From contig JAWPGT010000051.1 of assembly GCA_034638255.1 (NCBI GenBank), positions 1 to 64,000 of the forward strand: a stretch of DNA of 64,000 nt. The letters are read 5' to 3'. The notes under the pieces were generated by a model that was not told where the DNA came from, did no database searches, and saw nothing but the letters and a program-made list of their open reading frames with translations. This document shows positions 22,177 to 35,109 of the stretch, piece by piece. The stretch comes from Coprinus comatus. Taxonomy: Eukaryota > Basidiomycota > Agaricomycetes > Agaricales > Agaricaceae. Numbering within the stretch: the first letter of the stretch is position 1; every line of letters begins with the position of its first letter. The position numbers and the translations under genes are program-made.

Positions 22177-24567
22177 CTAGTTAGGTCCAATGAACTGATA
22201 CAAAATTCTTCTAACAAATCCTGAAAGATGTTGAGGGTCATTTTGATAAGTTGTCTACACAATCCCCAATAATTAATAATCAATACTTCCTCTCTTATCA
22301 ACAACGAAAAAAAGAAAACGTACCATAACCATAGCCATAGCAATCGCCGTCAACTATTCCAAAAAGAAAAAAGGTTAGAACATCGAAAATCGAAACAATG
22401 GGATAGAAATCAACATACCAAAGTCTCACCCCACTTCCCAGTCTTAAATACCAATCCATGACCTCTCAAAGTAACCCATAAACTTTCCAAACCCTTTGGA
22501 AGTACATACATAGCCAATTCCGCTCTTCTTCTCTTCTCTTCCACAAACAATGATAATCCAGCAGCTAATCCCAATACCATAAAAGAACCTTTAGATACTA
22601 AACTATCTGTTAATCCTTTCGGTATGAATTTGAGTAGGAAGTTTAAGAATGTGGTTGGGATTGTTCCTGTTCGGAGTTCGGTTAGGTATCGATGGAGATG
22701 ATGTTTATAACAGAATAGACCTAAAAGAAATATAGGGAGTTAGATATTTTGTTTATACGAGTTAAAAAAAAAAAAGAGGGATGAGAACAACAAAAATAAA
22801 ATAAAACTCACTCTGATAAATAACAACAAAAGCGCCCAAAAACGCTGAACTTCTCATACTTCCCAATCCAGATTTAACAATAACCGCACCAGGATCCTTC
22901 AAAAACGTATTCCACTTGAACAAAATAGGTGGAACGAAATGTAAAGCTCCATAAATAGGTAGCATCCATTTGAATACTGCAAAGAATCGATTGATGATTT
23001 CGAATGTACAATATGAAACAGCTGGATGAACAGCACTGCATGGTACGAATCTGGGTAAATAGGTTGTTGTACTTGGGTTTAGATAGTCGTTTCGGAATTT
23101 GAGTAGGTCGGCTGTGTTAATTGCAGTGATGTCCTAAGGGAGGGAGTGTGTAAGAATTGAAGGGCTATATATAGGAGATGCAAATAAAAGACGACAACGT
23201 ACGGGAATAGCGAGCGTAGCCTCGATATCTTTGAGATCTACTTTGCCTTCACGTACAAGACCACGATTCATTCGTACACAGAGAGGAGGTAGTTGTCCTG
23301 CTTGACCAATCCTGATTAAAAAAGGGGTGAATAAGGTTATTTTGGTATACAAAAACAGTGACGAACCAGGCGGTGTATGAATGAGGAAGACTGTCGGGCC
23401 TCAACAAGAATGCATACATAATCTGACCACATCTAATCATTTTACATTTAGCCAAAACAACGATATAGCGGAATAGGTTTATAACTTACGCAAGTGCGAA
23501 AACCAAAACATCACCATTAGGAACGTTGATATTTTTACGCGTTGTATAAGCATTATATGACCCCTGTAATCCACTACATCACTTTCATTAAGCATTTCTC
23601 TAGCGAAGAAGTAAATGAAACAAAACTCACCGAACAAACATCTGCTGAGCAATCAACCCTCTCCTATTTCTCTTTTCACAAATAATAGCAAGTCCACCAG
23701 CAATAGCACCAGCAAGAGCAGCATGCCATCTTCTCGTTTTCTTACGAACCAAAATAAGTTTTGTACGTGTACTCAAAGAAAGACGCGTTTTGCGTCTATT
23801 GCCATTATAAATTGAAGTTGGAAGTTCAGCATCAATACCATCTTCATCGTCAAATGGATCAGAAAGGTCAGAGGGAGAAACGCTGGGTATTAGCATTGGT
23901 AGAGCATTGATAAGGAATTTATAAAGCGATGTGAATGTGCCTGAGGGTATTAATTTAGTATGAGTATTTTGGCGTAGAGAGAGACGTACCGAACATGGCA
24001 CCAAATCTCCAAGTATCCTCTCCAAAAAGTGCATGACGAATTAAAGCCGGTCTGCGATCTCTACACCACACCCCACCAGCCTTCAGAATCCTTTCCTTCT
24101 TTAACCGAATTTAAAAGAATAACTTACCTAGGGACACGGTTGATACGAATGAGGGCAAGGATGAGGTTCACACAAGCTCGAATACCAAATGCCAACGATC
24201 CAGAACCTGAAATGAAAACCCGCATTAACTCCTTCCCTCCTCTATCCCTCAAGAAAGAAAGAAAAAACATACGTAGGCCACCCTTTGCAGCATGTTCAAA
24301 GCATTCTTTCAAACTAGTCAACTCCTGAACCGATTCTCCTCTATCTCTCCAAATAACTTTTCTAGCATCCTTCAACCTCTCTTGATAATTCGCAAGAGCA
24401 ACCAAATTGTCGAATGAAGCCATAGCTCTCTTCGGTGTAAAATGTATTCCTCCATCTCCAGGTGTAGGTGGTATACTATTACCCCTCGAATCTTCTAGTT
24501 CAATATCATTATCATTGAATTCCGGTGTTGTAGATCCTGATTCAGGAGGTGTTAGTGGTGGTTGCAT
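22177..24567 (-). CDS. TMEM135-like membrane protein
   Basis: Multi-exon gene with start at 24567 (MQPPLTPPESGSTTPEFNDN). Recognisable blocks: NLVALANYQERLKDARKVIW, FEHAAKGGLRSGSLAFGIRA, RDRRPALIRHALFGEDTWRF, RRWHAALAGAIAGGLAIICE, RGLIAQQMFVRGLQGSYNAY, IMYAFLLRPDSLPHSYTAW, FVPCSAVHPAVSYCTFEIIN, LKDPGAVIVKSGLGSMRSSA, FLLKFIPKGLTDSLVSKGS and RGHGLVFKTGKWGETL. The last exon is short and ends YQNDPQHLSGFVRRILYQFI then GPN, with stop at 22177. This matches the fungal relatives of TMEM135/PMP52, linked to peroxisomes, mitochondria and fat metabolism; the biochemical role is not established. Several Gly/Ala-rich segments are probable membrane helices. An acidic patch (SDPFDDEDGIDAELPT) lies mid-protein. 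Introns are about 50-70 bases and frame is kept throughout. Confidence 0.75.
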
Positions 24568-24864
24568 TATTTGTGTGTGTGGTGTGGGGTAGGAAAAATA
24601 AGAGTAAGAGAAAGGGGTGAGAAAGATGATGATCGTGATATATTTATAATGTAAAGCTCTCTATGACGCGTATTTATTTGTTTTTCGTAGAGGGTTTTAA
24701 GTTGTTTCGGGTGTTTTGTTAAGAAGTTAAGCGAGAAGAATACCCCAACGGAATGGTGTTGTTCAAATCATATGTTCTGTCATTTACCACGTGAAAATTG
24801 AAAAAATCGTTGGGGTATCAAAACAAAATATATAAATAATTTAACAGGTACTGTAACAAGCGAA

Positions 24865-27185
24865 TCAAATGCTTTTCAACTTCAACCCCGCATTTCGTAA
24901 AGTAACAATCCACATCCTATCCAATACATCTTTCATCAACCATTCTCCAAACAAACTCATACCAGAAGTAAACAAAAACAAAAGCGAAGTGATAAAGAAA
25001 AAGGTGATAGATTCACCAATTTCTAACCAAGATCCTGTATCTTTGACACGGAAAAAGAATAAAAGTGTCATGATGTCATTGATTGAGAATGATACTAAGA
25101 GAAGAGAGAATGGTGGTAGGTTTAATGCTTCGTTTAGGAGTGAGATTTGAATTGATAGCATTACGAATGGTGCTAGAAGTTTGTATGACTATAAATTAAC
25201 AGTGTTAGTATATTCCTATTGTCATATAGAAATGGAAGAGTATACCAAGAGCATTGCCATTGAGAATGGACTAAATACGGGTATCAAACGATATACGGGC
25301 GCCAAATAAAACGACCTATTTAAAATAGATTAGCGCCACTCATGCAAAAACGATAATAACTCACGAGATAGATGGAACACTAAATTAATGACCATAATTA
25401 GTACACATCCCACATTAAAGAAGAAAAAAGAAACGAAAACGCACTTTCCGATTCCAAAGAACCCCAAATGAACCAAAAACAATAAAATCAACGCCACTCT
25501 AACATCTTCCTTCCTAAACCTATAAACCTTTTCCACCTCTTCCGGCCTCAATCCATCACCCTCATTAACCTTACTAGCATTATTCCCTTTAAACCTCAAA
25601 TATAACTCTCCTTTCGAATTCGAATTCTCATCTTCAATATGAATATCTTTACCATCCTTACTAGTACTCTTCCTCTGATTCTGACTTTTACTTTTACGTT
25701 CACTCTTCACCAACCCAACTCTAATTTCTCTCTCCGTACCAACCCAAACCGCTAAAACAGCCGAATAAGCAATAAAAAACAATCCTTCAACACTTAACGA
25801 AAGTATCACAAAACAAGGACCGAAACTCAAAAAATACATTAACGTTTTATTTTGAGCTGTTTGTGGGTTTGGATTTGGAGGATGGTAGAAATAGGGGAGG
25901 AGTGAAGGTATTACTGTAAAACGATATGGGTTGATGAATTAGTACGAGTTCTTTCTTTCTTTGTTTGAGGGAGTTTGAGTTTGAACATGAATGAATGACA
26001 GTAACGTACCTAAGAGAATCCAATTGAGAATTTGTAGTATTAATGGAAGACCTTGTTTTCTTTGAAGACTAATTGCAGATAAAAGTGTTGTGATTGTAAT
26101 TGTTGCGATGAATGATAACTGTTTTTTTTGTGGAAAAAAAAATGAAAATCGTTCAGATGGAGATGTAGAGAGATGAGAATTTTTTTTTTGAAACACATAC
26201 CTGAACGTATAACAACCTATATTGACTCTTCCTCACCTCTTCATCACCATTCACATCCATATCCTCAATAAACTTCCGTCCAAACACAATTCCTATCAAT
26301 AGGAAAATAATTCCACCAAAAGTTCTAGCCAAAAAATAAATATCCGTTTTCGTGTTTCAAAATGAAAACGGAAATACTTACATAAAAACCAAATTCTCCT
26401 CTCTATCAACATTAAGTATCGGAAATACCGAACAAACCAACGTAACTCCAATCCAAACAAAACCCAACCCGAAACCCATAACTCCCAAGTGTTTATTATC
26501 ACTATTGCTGATACCAAATATCCCAATCTTGAAGTTTTTCAAAGAGGAAAAGAATGAGGAGGAAGAGGAGGGAAACGATATCAACCAATTCGATGATAAA
26601 ATCAACGTTCCAAAAGTCCATATCGATCTTGTCGTATATCCTTTCTATAAAAATTAAAAATAAAATAAAACAAAACCATTTAGTAAGCCATAATAATAAA
26701 AAAGAAGGGAGTGGAGGAAACGTACGGCAAATTGAACCAAAACCAAAACAACAACACCAACATCCCAACCAAAACCTACCAACATCTTTAAAACATTTCC
26801 CCATCCTCCTCTTCTCCTCCCCACAATCACACTCAAACCACCAACACTTCGAACTTCATCACGACTTTGAAGTTCACTAAAGAACCAAGTAACCAAAACT
26901 GGTAAACCTTCATCTAAAACCTGATACCAAAAATACGCAGGGAATATAATGTAGATGTAATATGTCAATGGACTACCTTGGTTAAAGAATAAAAACCATT
27001 TAAGGAGGAGTGTTATTGGTGGAATGTATTTTGTTAGGGTTATGATTGATATTGATTTGAGTGTTTGAGTTTGAGTTTGAGTTTGGTAAGGTTGGGTTCG
27101 AGGTTGGTTTTTGGTGAGAGGAGAGGAGGCGAGTTGTTGATGATGATGAAATATAACGTCGATTTTTCCGTTTCCTTTTAGGTTA

Positions 27186-27217
<32 letters not shown>

Positions 27218-29134
27218 CTCGAAATCCAACTCTGAAGGACGAATAACATATAACCCAGCAAACAACATCCAACCCAAATAAGCAAATACAACAACACTTC
27301 TTAATAATGTTTGATCATAAGTTTGAAGATAATGTAATCCTTTGAGTCCTTCATGGATTAAATGAAAAGAAGAGTTTCGAGCAGAGAGATATTGAGATGA
27401 AGTGAGTTGAGTTTGAATTGATGTTAGATTGGTTTGTGGGGATGTTAAAGGATGGTAGGGTTTATAATTCCATGTTGTTGATTGTTTGAGTTCTTGAGTT
27501 TTAATAAAAATAAATTATGAATAAATGTGTAAAAGGAGGGGATATGTCGGTATATACATACCGTGTTTAATACGATATTGTTCGAGTATAACCTATACCA
27601 ACAAGAATAAAACATCAACGATCTATAATCATTTGAAAGATGAAGAAAAGTGAAAACAGAAACTCACCTTGGCATTCAAAAGAGAGACTTCAGCCAACGA
27701 TTTCTCGTCCATATCCAAAAACCCTTTTTGTTTAGGATCAACATCTGGTAATACACCAACAGAATTTATAGGCCATGAAGAACCGATTAAAGTTGCCATT
27801 AGAGGTGCGATATCTGCTTGTGAGATATCACGTCTGTATAGGTGATTTAATCCCCATGGTAAGGAATATGTATCATGTATAGAAGTGTTAGGAGTATCTG
27901 GTAATGGACCACGAACACCTTTACCCCATGCGATTATTGGTGTACGCGTGCAATCAGGATCTATTTATTAAATAAGAATAAGTTAAACTGGTAGAATAGA
28001 AAATGAAAGGTGTTAGGAGGATACGTACGTCCATCACCATGATTTCCAATAACCGACATTCCATGATCTGCAGTAAATATAAAACTCGTTTCGTTGTCTT
28101 GATAAAAGTCATTCATGAGTTGTTCAGCCCTTTTAACGATTTGATCGACAACTTGAATATTTCGCATGTATTCTGGAGAATGTGGTCGATATGAATGACC
28201 TGTTGTATCCAATCCTAATAGGTGTAAAAAGAACACCACTTTTTCAGATCGCATTTTTGCATCGAGCGTTGGATCCGTTGTAGCATTTTTGAAGAGTGTT
28301 TCTAATTGATTGAGAACCCAATTATCCAAGCCAATAGCATCTAAAAATGTGGATGTGTAACAGTGGAAGAAAGAAGAGCGAAAATTGAGTTTTCGATTTC
28401 GTATGTCGTGACTCAATGAAGAGTAGTGAATAACATCATACCTTTGGTAAAATCTTCCTCTTCAGCGTCATAACTCCATTCCAAGACTCTTCCAGGTACA
28501 GCACCACGTGCAAACATGGGTAATATATCTGGAGATCCAAAAGAAAACGTCGTACTGGATTGATTAAAGACCGAATCGAAATCCACTGGATTAGTTTTCC
28601 ATCCCTATGTGTAACAAACATATCCATCAATATTAATATCCAAGTCATCCAGCGCCGAGCAATCTCCAAAGGAAAAAAAAAAAAAAACAGAATAAATTTA
28701 CATACCTTGGTAACGGCCGAAACATCTTCATACATGCCAGCAATGATAGCAACATGACCAGGTCTACTCTCAGTTGGTACTCTAGTATGTGAAATACCAA
28801 AAGCACCCCTAGTTTCGATGATATTTCTCAAGTGTGGAGCAACGATCTTCGGAGAGTCTTTGATCTTAGGAAACGGATATTCATTGAGCAACAAATCAGC
28901 TCTCAGACCATCACCTTCATTATAACATTAGGTTTTACGTGCATGGAAACAGTGTTAAATAAACTCACCGACGATGAGAACTAATCGTTTGGCCTGTGGC
29001 TTTCCTAGGGTATAACTGTTCATGCCATGTACGACTGGACTTGTAAAGTAACAGTCGAATACTGAAGCAATGAATACCAAGTGGAATACTAGTCCAACCA
29101 GTACCAGTCTGGCTACACTGTACCTGTCCTTCAT
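24865..29134 (-). CDS. mcd4: GPI ethanolamine phosphate transferase 1 (Mcd4/PIG-N)
   Basis: The start at 29134 gives [20 protein letters not shown], a signal-anchor helix, then the ER-lumenal alkaline-phosphatase-like domain. Metal-site and catalytic motifs are visible: [55 protein letters not shown] and [19 protein letters not shown], then [20 protein letters not shown] long C-terminal region with many membrane helices follows (27.5-24.9 kb) and ends [20 protein letters not shown] and KSI. The enzyme adds ethanolamine phosphate to the first mannose of the GPI precursor in the ER, an essential step. About ten introns. A low-complexity insert in the membrane part (SGSGSGSG near 27200, then TQTQTQT) is unusual. 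It is head to head with hos2. Confidence 0.9.
27180..27217. repeat. Hexamer repeat coding Ser-Gly in mcd4
   Basis: The unit accaga is repeated about five times on the plus strand. On the coding strand it gives alternating Ser and Gly in a linker between membrane segments. Confidence 0.85.
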
Positions 29135-29255
29135 AGCCTAGATGTGGTCAGCAATATGCCACAAAGAGACGCCGGTGTCCTTAATGGAAGTATGCATCAC
29201 GTGATGTATTTGATTAGAATAGCCGTGAACAACACTACTTCTCATTCTTCCACCA
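29135..29255. promoter_or_regulatory. Compact bidirectional promoter between mcd4 and hos2
   Basis: Only 121 bases separate the two start codons. Both 5'UTRs and promoters must be very short or overlap the neighbouring transcripts. Confidence 0.6.
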
Positions 29256-31426
29256 ATGTCAAAACGCAAGGTTGCCTATTATTATGATAGTAAGTCATTA
29301 TTATCAGCTGTAGACGAACATGACTGAATAGGCTCCTGTTGTAGCGGATGTGGGCTCGTATACGTATGGATTGGGTCATCCAATGAAACCTCACCGAATA
29401 AGGGTCACTCACGACCTTGTCGCTGCATATGACATGCTACCCAAGATGCACGTTCTAGTCAGTCTAAAAAGTCTTTTGTTCCAAATGTTTCACTAAAGCG
29501 CTTGTGATGACAGAGGCCGAAACGAGCAAGCCCAGAAATGATGACGGCCTTCCATACAGATGAATACGTTCACTTCCTCACCCGCGTTACCCCAGAAACA
29601 TCAGAAGAATTAACATACAACGGTACTCGATGTCAGTCTTCTCAAGTTACCACCCAAAATCCTTTGGAACGATTAGCTGCACTGACACTTAATTAATGTT
29701 CTAGTTCTCGTTGGTGAAGATAATCCACCTTTTGAAGGGATTTTTGAGTTTTGTACTATATCGGCTGGTGGTTCTCTTTGTGCGTTTCTTCCGTTCATCT
29801 CTACTCTTTTTCTTTGTTATAACTGATATATATTGTATGTATTAGGTGCCGCTCAGCGAATAGCATCAGGCGCTGCAGATATTGCCATCAATTGGGCAGG
29901 TGGTCTACATCACGCCAAAAAACGTGAAGCTTCCGGGTTTTGTTATATCAACGACATTGTCCTCGGCATCCTTGAACTTCTTCGAACATACCCCCGCGTT
30001 TTATATATTGATATCGATTGTCATCATGGAGATGGTGTTGAAGAGGCATTTTATACGACCGATAGAGTCATGACGTGTAGTTTCCATAAGTTTGGGGAAT
30101 ATTTCCCTGGAACTGGAACACAAGAGGATAAGGGAAGAGGGAAAGGGAAGGGGTATGCTGTGAATGTACCATTTAAGGATGGTATATCAGATGAATCGTT
30201 TAGAAGTGTATTTGAACCGGTGCGTAACAACTCTCTTACCCATTATTTCACCCATTCATCCTCTTTTATGTGTTCTTTTTGTTCAGGTGGTTGCAAAAAT
30301 CCTTGACGTATACCAACCTTCAGCAGTCATTCTTCAATGTGGTGCAGACTCATTATCAGGCGATAAATTGGGATGTCTCAATTTGACGATGAATGGACAT
30401 GCGCACTGCGTTCAATTCTTACGAAAACAAAATGTTCCACTTATACTTTTAGGTGGTGGTGGTTATACTGTCAAGAATGTTGCTAGAACTTGGACTTTTG
30501 AAACGGCTTGTGCTCTTGGGATTGAAAATGAGATTGATCCTCATTTACCTTGGAATGAATATTTTGAATGGTTTGCTCCGAGGTATAGATTGGAGGTTAT
30601 GGGGAATAATATGGAAGATCTGAATGTTAAAGATGGGTCTTTGGAGAAAGTTCGGTAAGTGTGTCATTATTTTATAAAAGGAAATGCTGAAATGATGGTA
30701 TTATCATTTTCTATTTTTAGGATAACTGCACTTGAACAGCTAGATGAAATTAATCAAGCACCGTCTGTACAAATGCATGATGTACCTAGAGAAAGTTTGG
30801 GACAACATCTTGGGTATATGAAAGATGAAGAAGGTTGGGATGAGTTAGATGAACGTCTTGCTCGTATGTCTTTTATACTCAATTTTATATTTCCTTTTAT
30901 AATAACCTCTTTTCTAGAACATGCGAGATATGTATATAAATTACAAGAATCGGATTCACCTTCATCGGAATCAGACGAAGAATCTTGGGATTCAGATGAA
31001 TCAAGTGGTAGTAGTTGGAGACAAACTCGAAATAATAATGGTCGAAACAAATCATCCATTAAAACCGGAGGTGGCGGTGGTAGAGGAAGAAAACGAATGA
31101 GTTTATTAACAGGAAGATACTTCGATGTTCCAATTCAAGAAAATGGATTCGGACATTTCGAATGTGGGACTCCTTTAAGTAAATCTGCTAAACGTAGGTT
31201 TTTTAATGGGAATCACCTTAATGGGAATGGTAATGGAAGTGGTGGGAGTGGAAGTTGGGAAGATGGAATTGGTTTGGTTTATACGAAGGATTTGTATTCA
31301 CCTTTACCTAAGGTTATGAATCTTTCGAGTTTGATGGAGAGAGGTGGGAGAGATAGAGATAGGGAGAGAGATGAGATTGTGGATGATGAATGGGATGATG
31401 GGAATAGTATGGCTGTGGATTCTTGA
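29256..31426 (+). CDS. hos2: Class I histone deacetylase, Hos2/HDAC3-like
   Basis: The start at 29256 ([11 protein letters not shown]) is followed by exon 29345-29457 with [20 protein letters not shown], then [40 protein letters not shown] and the catalytic core. Active-site motifs are complete: [40 protein letters not shown] with the His-His pair and zinc Asp-x-His, [19 protein letters not shown] and [18 protein letters not shown]. The conserved end is [20 protein letters not shown]. The C-terminal tail is long and acidic/Ser-rich ([20 protein letters not shown]), then basic and Gly/Asn-rich. The enzyme removes acetyl groups from histone tails, and in fungi it acts within the Set3-type complex. 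The Hos2 rather than Rpd3 assignment rests on remembered basidiomycete Hos2 sequence. At least six introns; frame intact. Stop at 31426. Confidence 0.9.
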
Positions 31427-32767
31427 TAATCGCGTTTTTAACCATATATTTGCTTTCCACCTTGGAATGTTAGAGGGTCAGTGCGTAACTTGAGCGCTAG
31501 CTTTGACCTTGTGATGGTTATGGCGGTGTGTTTGATATTTTTCTTTTCTTTTTGTAGTATGCATGGACAAATCAGATTACAGGTTACACTGGGGTTAGCG
31601 TAGTTAAAAAGAGAAGTTTACTTACATGCTGTAGTTATTGACTTGTTTTGTGTTTTGTTGTGTACTTGTATCATAGATCTATAATTTTTTTTGGTGATTT
31701 TTCGATTTGATTTTGAATTTCGGAATGATGCCCATTATCAACTCATTATCGTTAGAGGTGACCAATGGTGACTTTAGACTCCGTCGTATGATATATGAAT
31801 AGTCAGCCATTTTGAAGCTTGATTTAGAGGAAAGATAAGGTGGGCGTAAGGCCTATCAATCTAAGTACTGTATACACCTACGGCCGATATACTCGGTATT
31901 ACAGGTTCCGTTAAGTAAGATCCAATTTTACACATCTGGTATCACTTACGTCATAAAACATGAGATGGGAATTGCATTCAATCATTCTTTCCCTCGCTTC
32001 CTCGTGTTCTTCTACCTTACCCAACACTGTTAACACGCTGTTAACCCACTACTAAGTTAATAGAACGTACCTCCATGGCCGTTTATTACTTGTCTTTCAC
32101 CACTTCGGTAACTGTAACATATGTCTCTTAGAACTGATTGTTCCTGATTATAGGTACCCTCAATGATAAGCGAAAAACGAAGCAAATAACCTAGGCAAAT
32201 AACTTTTGTGGAAAAACGTCGGAATGGAGGTAAAAAAAAAAAGACTGGTAAAATTGATAACAAGTGGGCCCGGACTTTTTTTTTCTTATCATACATCACA
32301 TTTAATCGTCAACTTATCATTATCGCCGTCACTCAATTCACTTATCAACAATCATTATCAGTTTATCACAGTTATACGTATATATGTTTCAAACCCGCAA
32401 GGGGAACATGTGGTGCCGGTGAAATCTGGTGATATTGATTTTCGCTACTTATCTTTATGTACATCAAAATAGGGTTTGTCAAGGGAGCCGAGGGAAGGGA
32501 AGTTTGTTATAAAAAGGTTTTAGCGTATTTTGAGTCAGAGATTTCCTCTCCCGGCCTGCCTCCGTCCCTCTGCTTTACATTTCGCTTCAACTTGAAGTAG
32601 ATACCTCCTCCGACTTCCTTATATCAGGGGACTTGGGCGTTTACTACCAAAGCAGGTTTCAAGAGACGACCGAAGTCGTTGTCATTGTTGGACCTCCAGA
32701 TTCCTACTGCCGCCATAACTCATACTACTATAGCTACTAGTATTACGATTCAATTGGCATAACTATC
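31427..32767. other. Intergenic: hos2 3' flank and permease promoter
   Basis: No gene accepted. CT-rich stretches around 32540-32620 lie upstream of the permease start and resemble fungal promoter or leader sequence. Confidence 0.5.
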
Positions 32768-35109
32768 ATGTCGGAAACACATACGCAACAACCTCAGGCG
32801 ACGTTGCCGCCCACTACAACTAACCCAATTCCGGGAAAGGATAGGGTTAGGGGTACTTATGAGTTGGTGAAGAGGAAAGTTACGACTAGAGAAGGTTGGT
32901 TTGGGGATTATAATTATTCATGGTATGTCTTCACTTTCCGAGTCTTCTCCTCTTCTCATCAAACTTCACCTCCACTCATCCACCATATTTTCCCTCTTCT
33001 TCTTCTTCCCTTCTTCCGTTCATCTCCACCATTCTTTTTCATTGTCCTTCGTCAACTCTTCTCTAGGTTATGCACGCCAACAATCCCATACCTCCCAACC
33101 AACAAGAATTTAAAATCGAAGAATAGAGACCCACCTTTTTATGCATTGGATGATGAATTACCTTTGGTTTTGGCTATAACTGCTGGATTACAACATGCTC
33201 TTGCTATGTTGGCTGGATTGATTACTCCTCCTATTATTTTGTCTTCAGCGTTGGCTTTACCGGATGAAGTTGGGTCTTATTTGATTTCAGCTTCATTGAT
33301 TGGGTGTGGTGAGTTCTTGTTTTTATTTTATTTTTACTCGGCTTTTTTGTTTTCAAACACTTGGTTGTCGTTTTCATTTTCATTTTCGTGTTTCGGTCAC
33401 CTCTGGGGGCGTGGAACTTGATGGGAGGGTGCAACGCGCAATGTCATAAACAAGGTGCTCAGCTTGGAATCACCACTTGTTATCTCTTCGGTTTTTGGGA
33501 GGCTATCCTTACACCGCCTATCATTATCTCCTTTATTCTCAACAACCATGCGAATCGTTCTGATCATCAATCTCACTAAAAATAGGGATAATGAGTCTGG
33601 TTCAAATTTCGAGAATCCATTTGTTTAAGAATTATTATATTGGAACTGGGTTGATTACCGTTGTTGGAACAAGTTTTGCTACGCTTTCAACTGCTAATGC
33701 TGTAAGTCTTCATTTGTCACTTCGATATTTTTGCTTAGAGAGTTTATATTTATGCACACGTTTTAGGTTTTTAATACGATGTATAGCAATGGAACTTGCC
33801 CTTCGAGTATTATCGATGGAGTCGTGGTACGAGGGCCTTGTCCAGACGCATACGGTAAAATTCTGGGTATGTTCTATACCCTCCAAAACTTGGAAATTGG
33901 CTAATTTGTCATAATCATTCTAGGAACTTCGTTAATCTGCTCATTCCTGGAAATATTCATGTCATTCTGCTCTCCTCGTACCCTCAAGAAAATCTTCCCT
34001 CCTATCGTCACAGGAACTGTTATTCTTATGATTGGAGCTTCCTTAATTGGAGAGTCGGGTATGGCAAATTGGGGTGGTGGATCGAATAGTTGTCAACAAA
34101 GACCTGAAAGTGGTTTCTTCGCTCTTTGTCCAAATATTAATGCTCCTCGTCCTCTTCCGTGAGTTTCTCTCCTATCCTTCATTATATCGCTCGTATATTC
34201 ACACTAAAATATTGTTTAGTTGGGGTTCAGCAGAGTTCATTGGACTTGGATTCTTATCATTCGCATCCGTCATCCTAACAGAAGCTTTCGGTTCACCATT
34301 CATGAAAAATATTTCAATTATCATCGGCCTTCTCGTCGGTTGTATCGTAGCAGGAGCAACAGGATATATGAGCGATTCAACTATCAAATCCGCACCTGCA
34401 ATCACATTCCTCTGGGTTCATCGATTCAAACTTAGCGTTTATCCACCAGCAATTCTTCCAATGCTTGCAGTTTATATTTCTTTAGCTATGGAAGCTATCG
34501 GTGATATCACTGCTTCAGCTGAAGTTTCACGTCAATCAGTTACAGGAGATCTTTTTGATTCTAGGATTCAAGGTGGAATTTTAGGAGATGGTATTTCAGG
34601 ATTCCTTTCAGCTTTATTCACAGTAACACCACTTTCAACATTCGCTCAAAATAATGGTGTCATCGCACTAACAAGATGTGCAAATAGAAGTGCAGGACGT
34701 TGGTGTTGTTTCTTCCTTATATTATTTGGAATTTTAGGGAAATTATCGGGAGTATTTTTGGCCATTCCTCCATCGGTTTTAGGTGGTGTTACTACTTTCT
34801 TGTTCGCAAATGTGGTAGCGAGTGGTGTTAGGGTTATTGCGAGTGTTAGGTTTACGAGAAGGGATAGGTTTGTGTTGGCGGCGGCTTTGGCTATTGGAGT
34901 TGGGAATTTGTTGAAGCATGGAGTTTTCACGTTTTTGTTTGAGAGAGTTGAGAATCCTAGTGCTGGACTTCAAGGGTTGTTTGATTCGATTACGATTGTT
35001 CTGAGTACGCCTTGTGAGTTCTTTTCTCCTCTCAAAAATTTTCCCTCTTTACTTTTCTTACTGATTGTGTTCCTTCTCTCTTTCTTTAGTCTTGTCGGCA
35101 GTGTGTTGA
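32768..35109 (+). CDS. Purine (xanthine/uric acid) permease, UapA/UapC type, shortened C-terminus
   Basis: Multi-exon gene. The N-terminal part reads GKDRVRGTYELVKRKVTTRE, then FYALDDELPLVLAITAGLQH with the family QH motif. Later: GTGLITVVGTSFATLSTANA, FPPIVTGTVILMIGASLIGE, WGSAEFIGLGFLSFASVILT and VYISLAMEAIGDITASAEVS. The signature is LSTFAQNNGVIALTRCANRS (QNNGxxxxTR). This is the NAT/NCS2 family: a plasma-membrane proton symporter for xanthine and uric acid. Which purine is taken up cannot be told. One intron (33310-33588) is about 280 bases, long for this region. After IVLSTP the expected last membrane helix is missing: splicing at the tttag near 35091 gives FLSAVC and a stop at 35109, roughly 40 residues early by the usual family length. 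It may be truncated or end through an unseen exon. Confidence 0.85.

Noticed and set aside
22002..22343. Minus-strand open frame of 113 codons
   Set aside because: It reads through the last intron of the TMEM135-like gene; the correct splice gives the family ending FVRRILYQFIGPN in another frame.
26654..27277. Separate hydrophobic protein starting MGWMLFAG
   Set aside because: It is an internal exon of mcd4, framed by splice sites and continuous with the PIG-N membrane domain.
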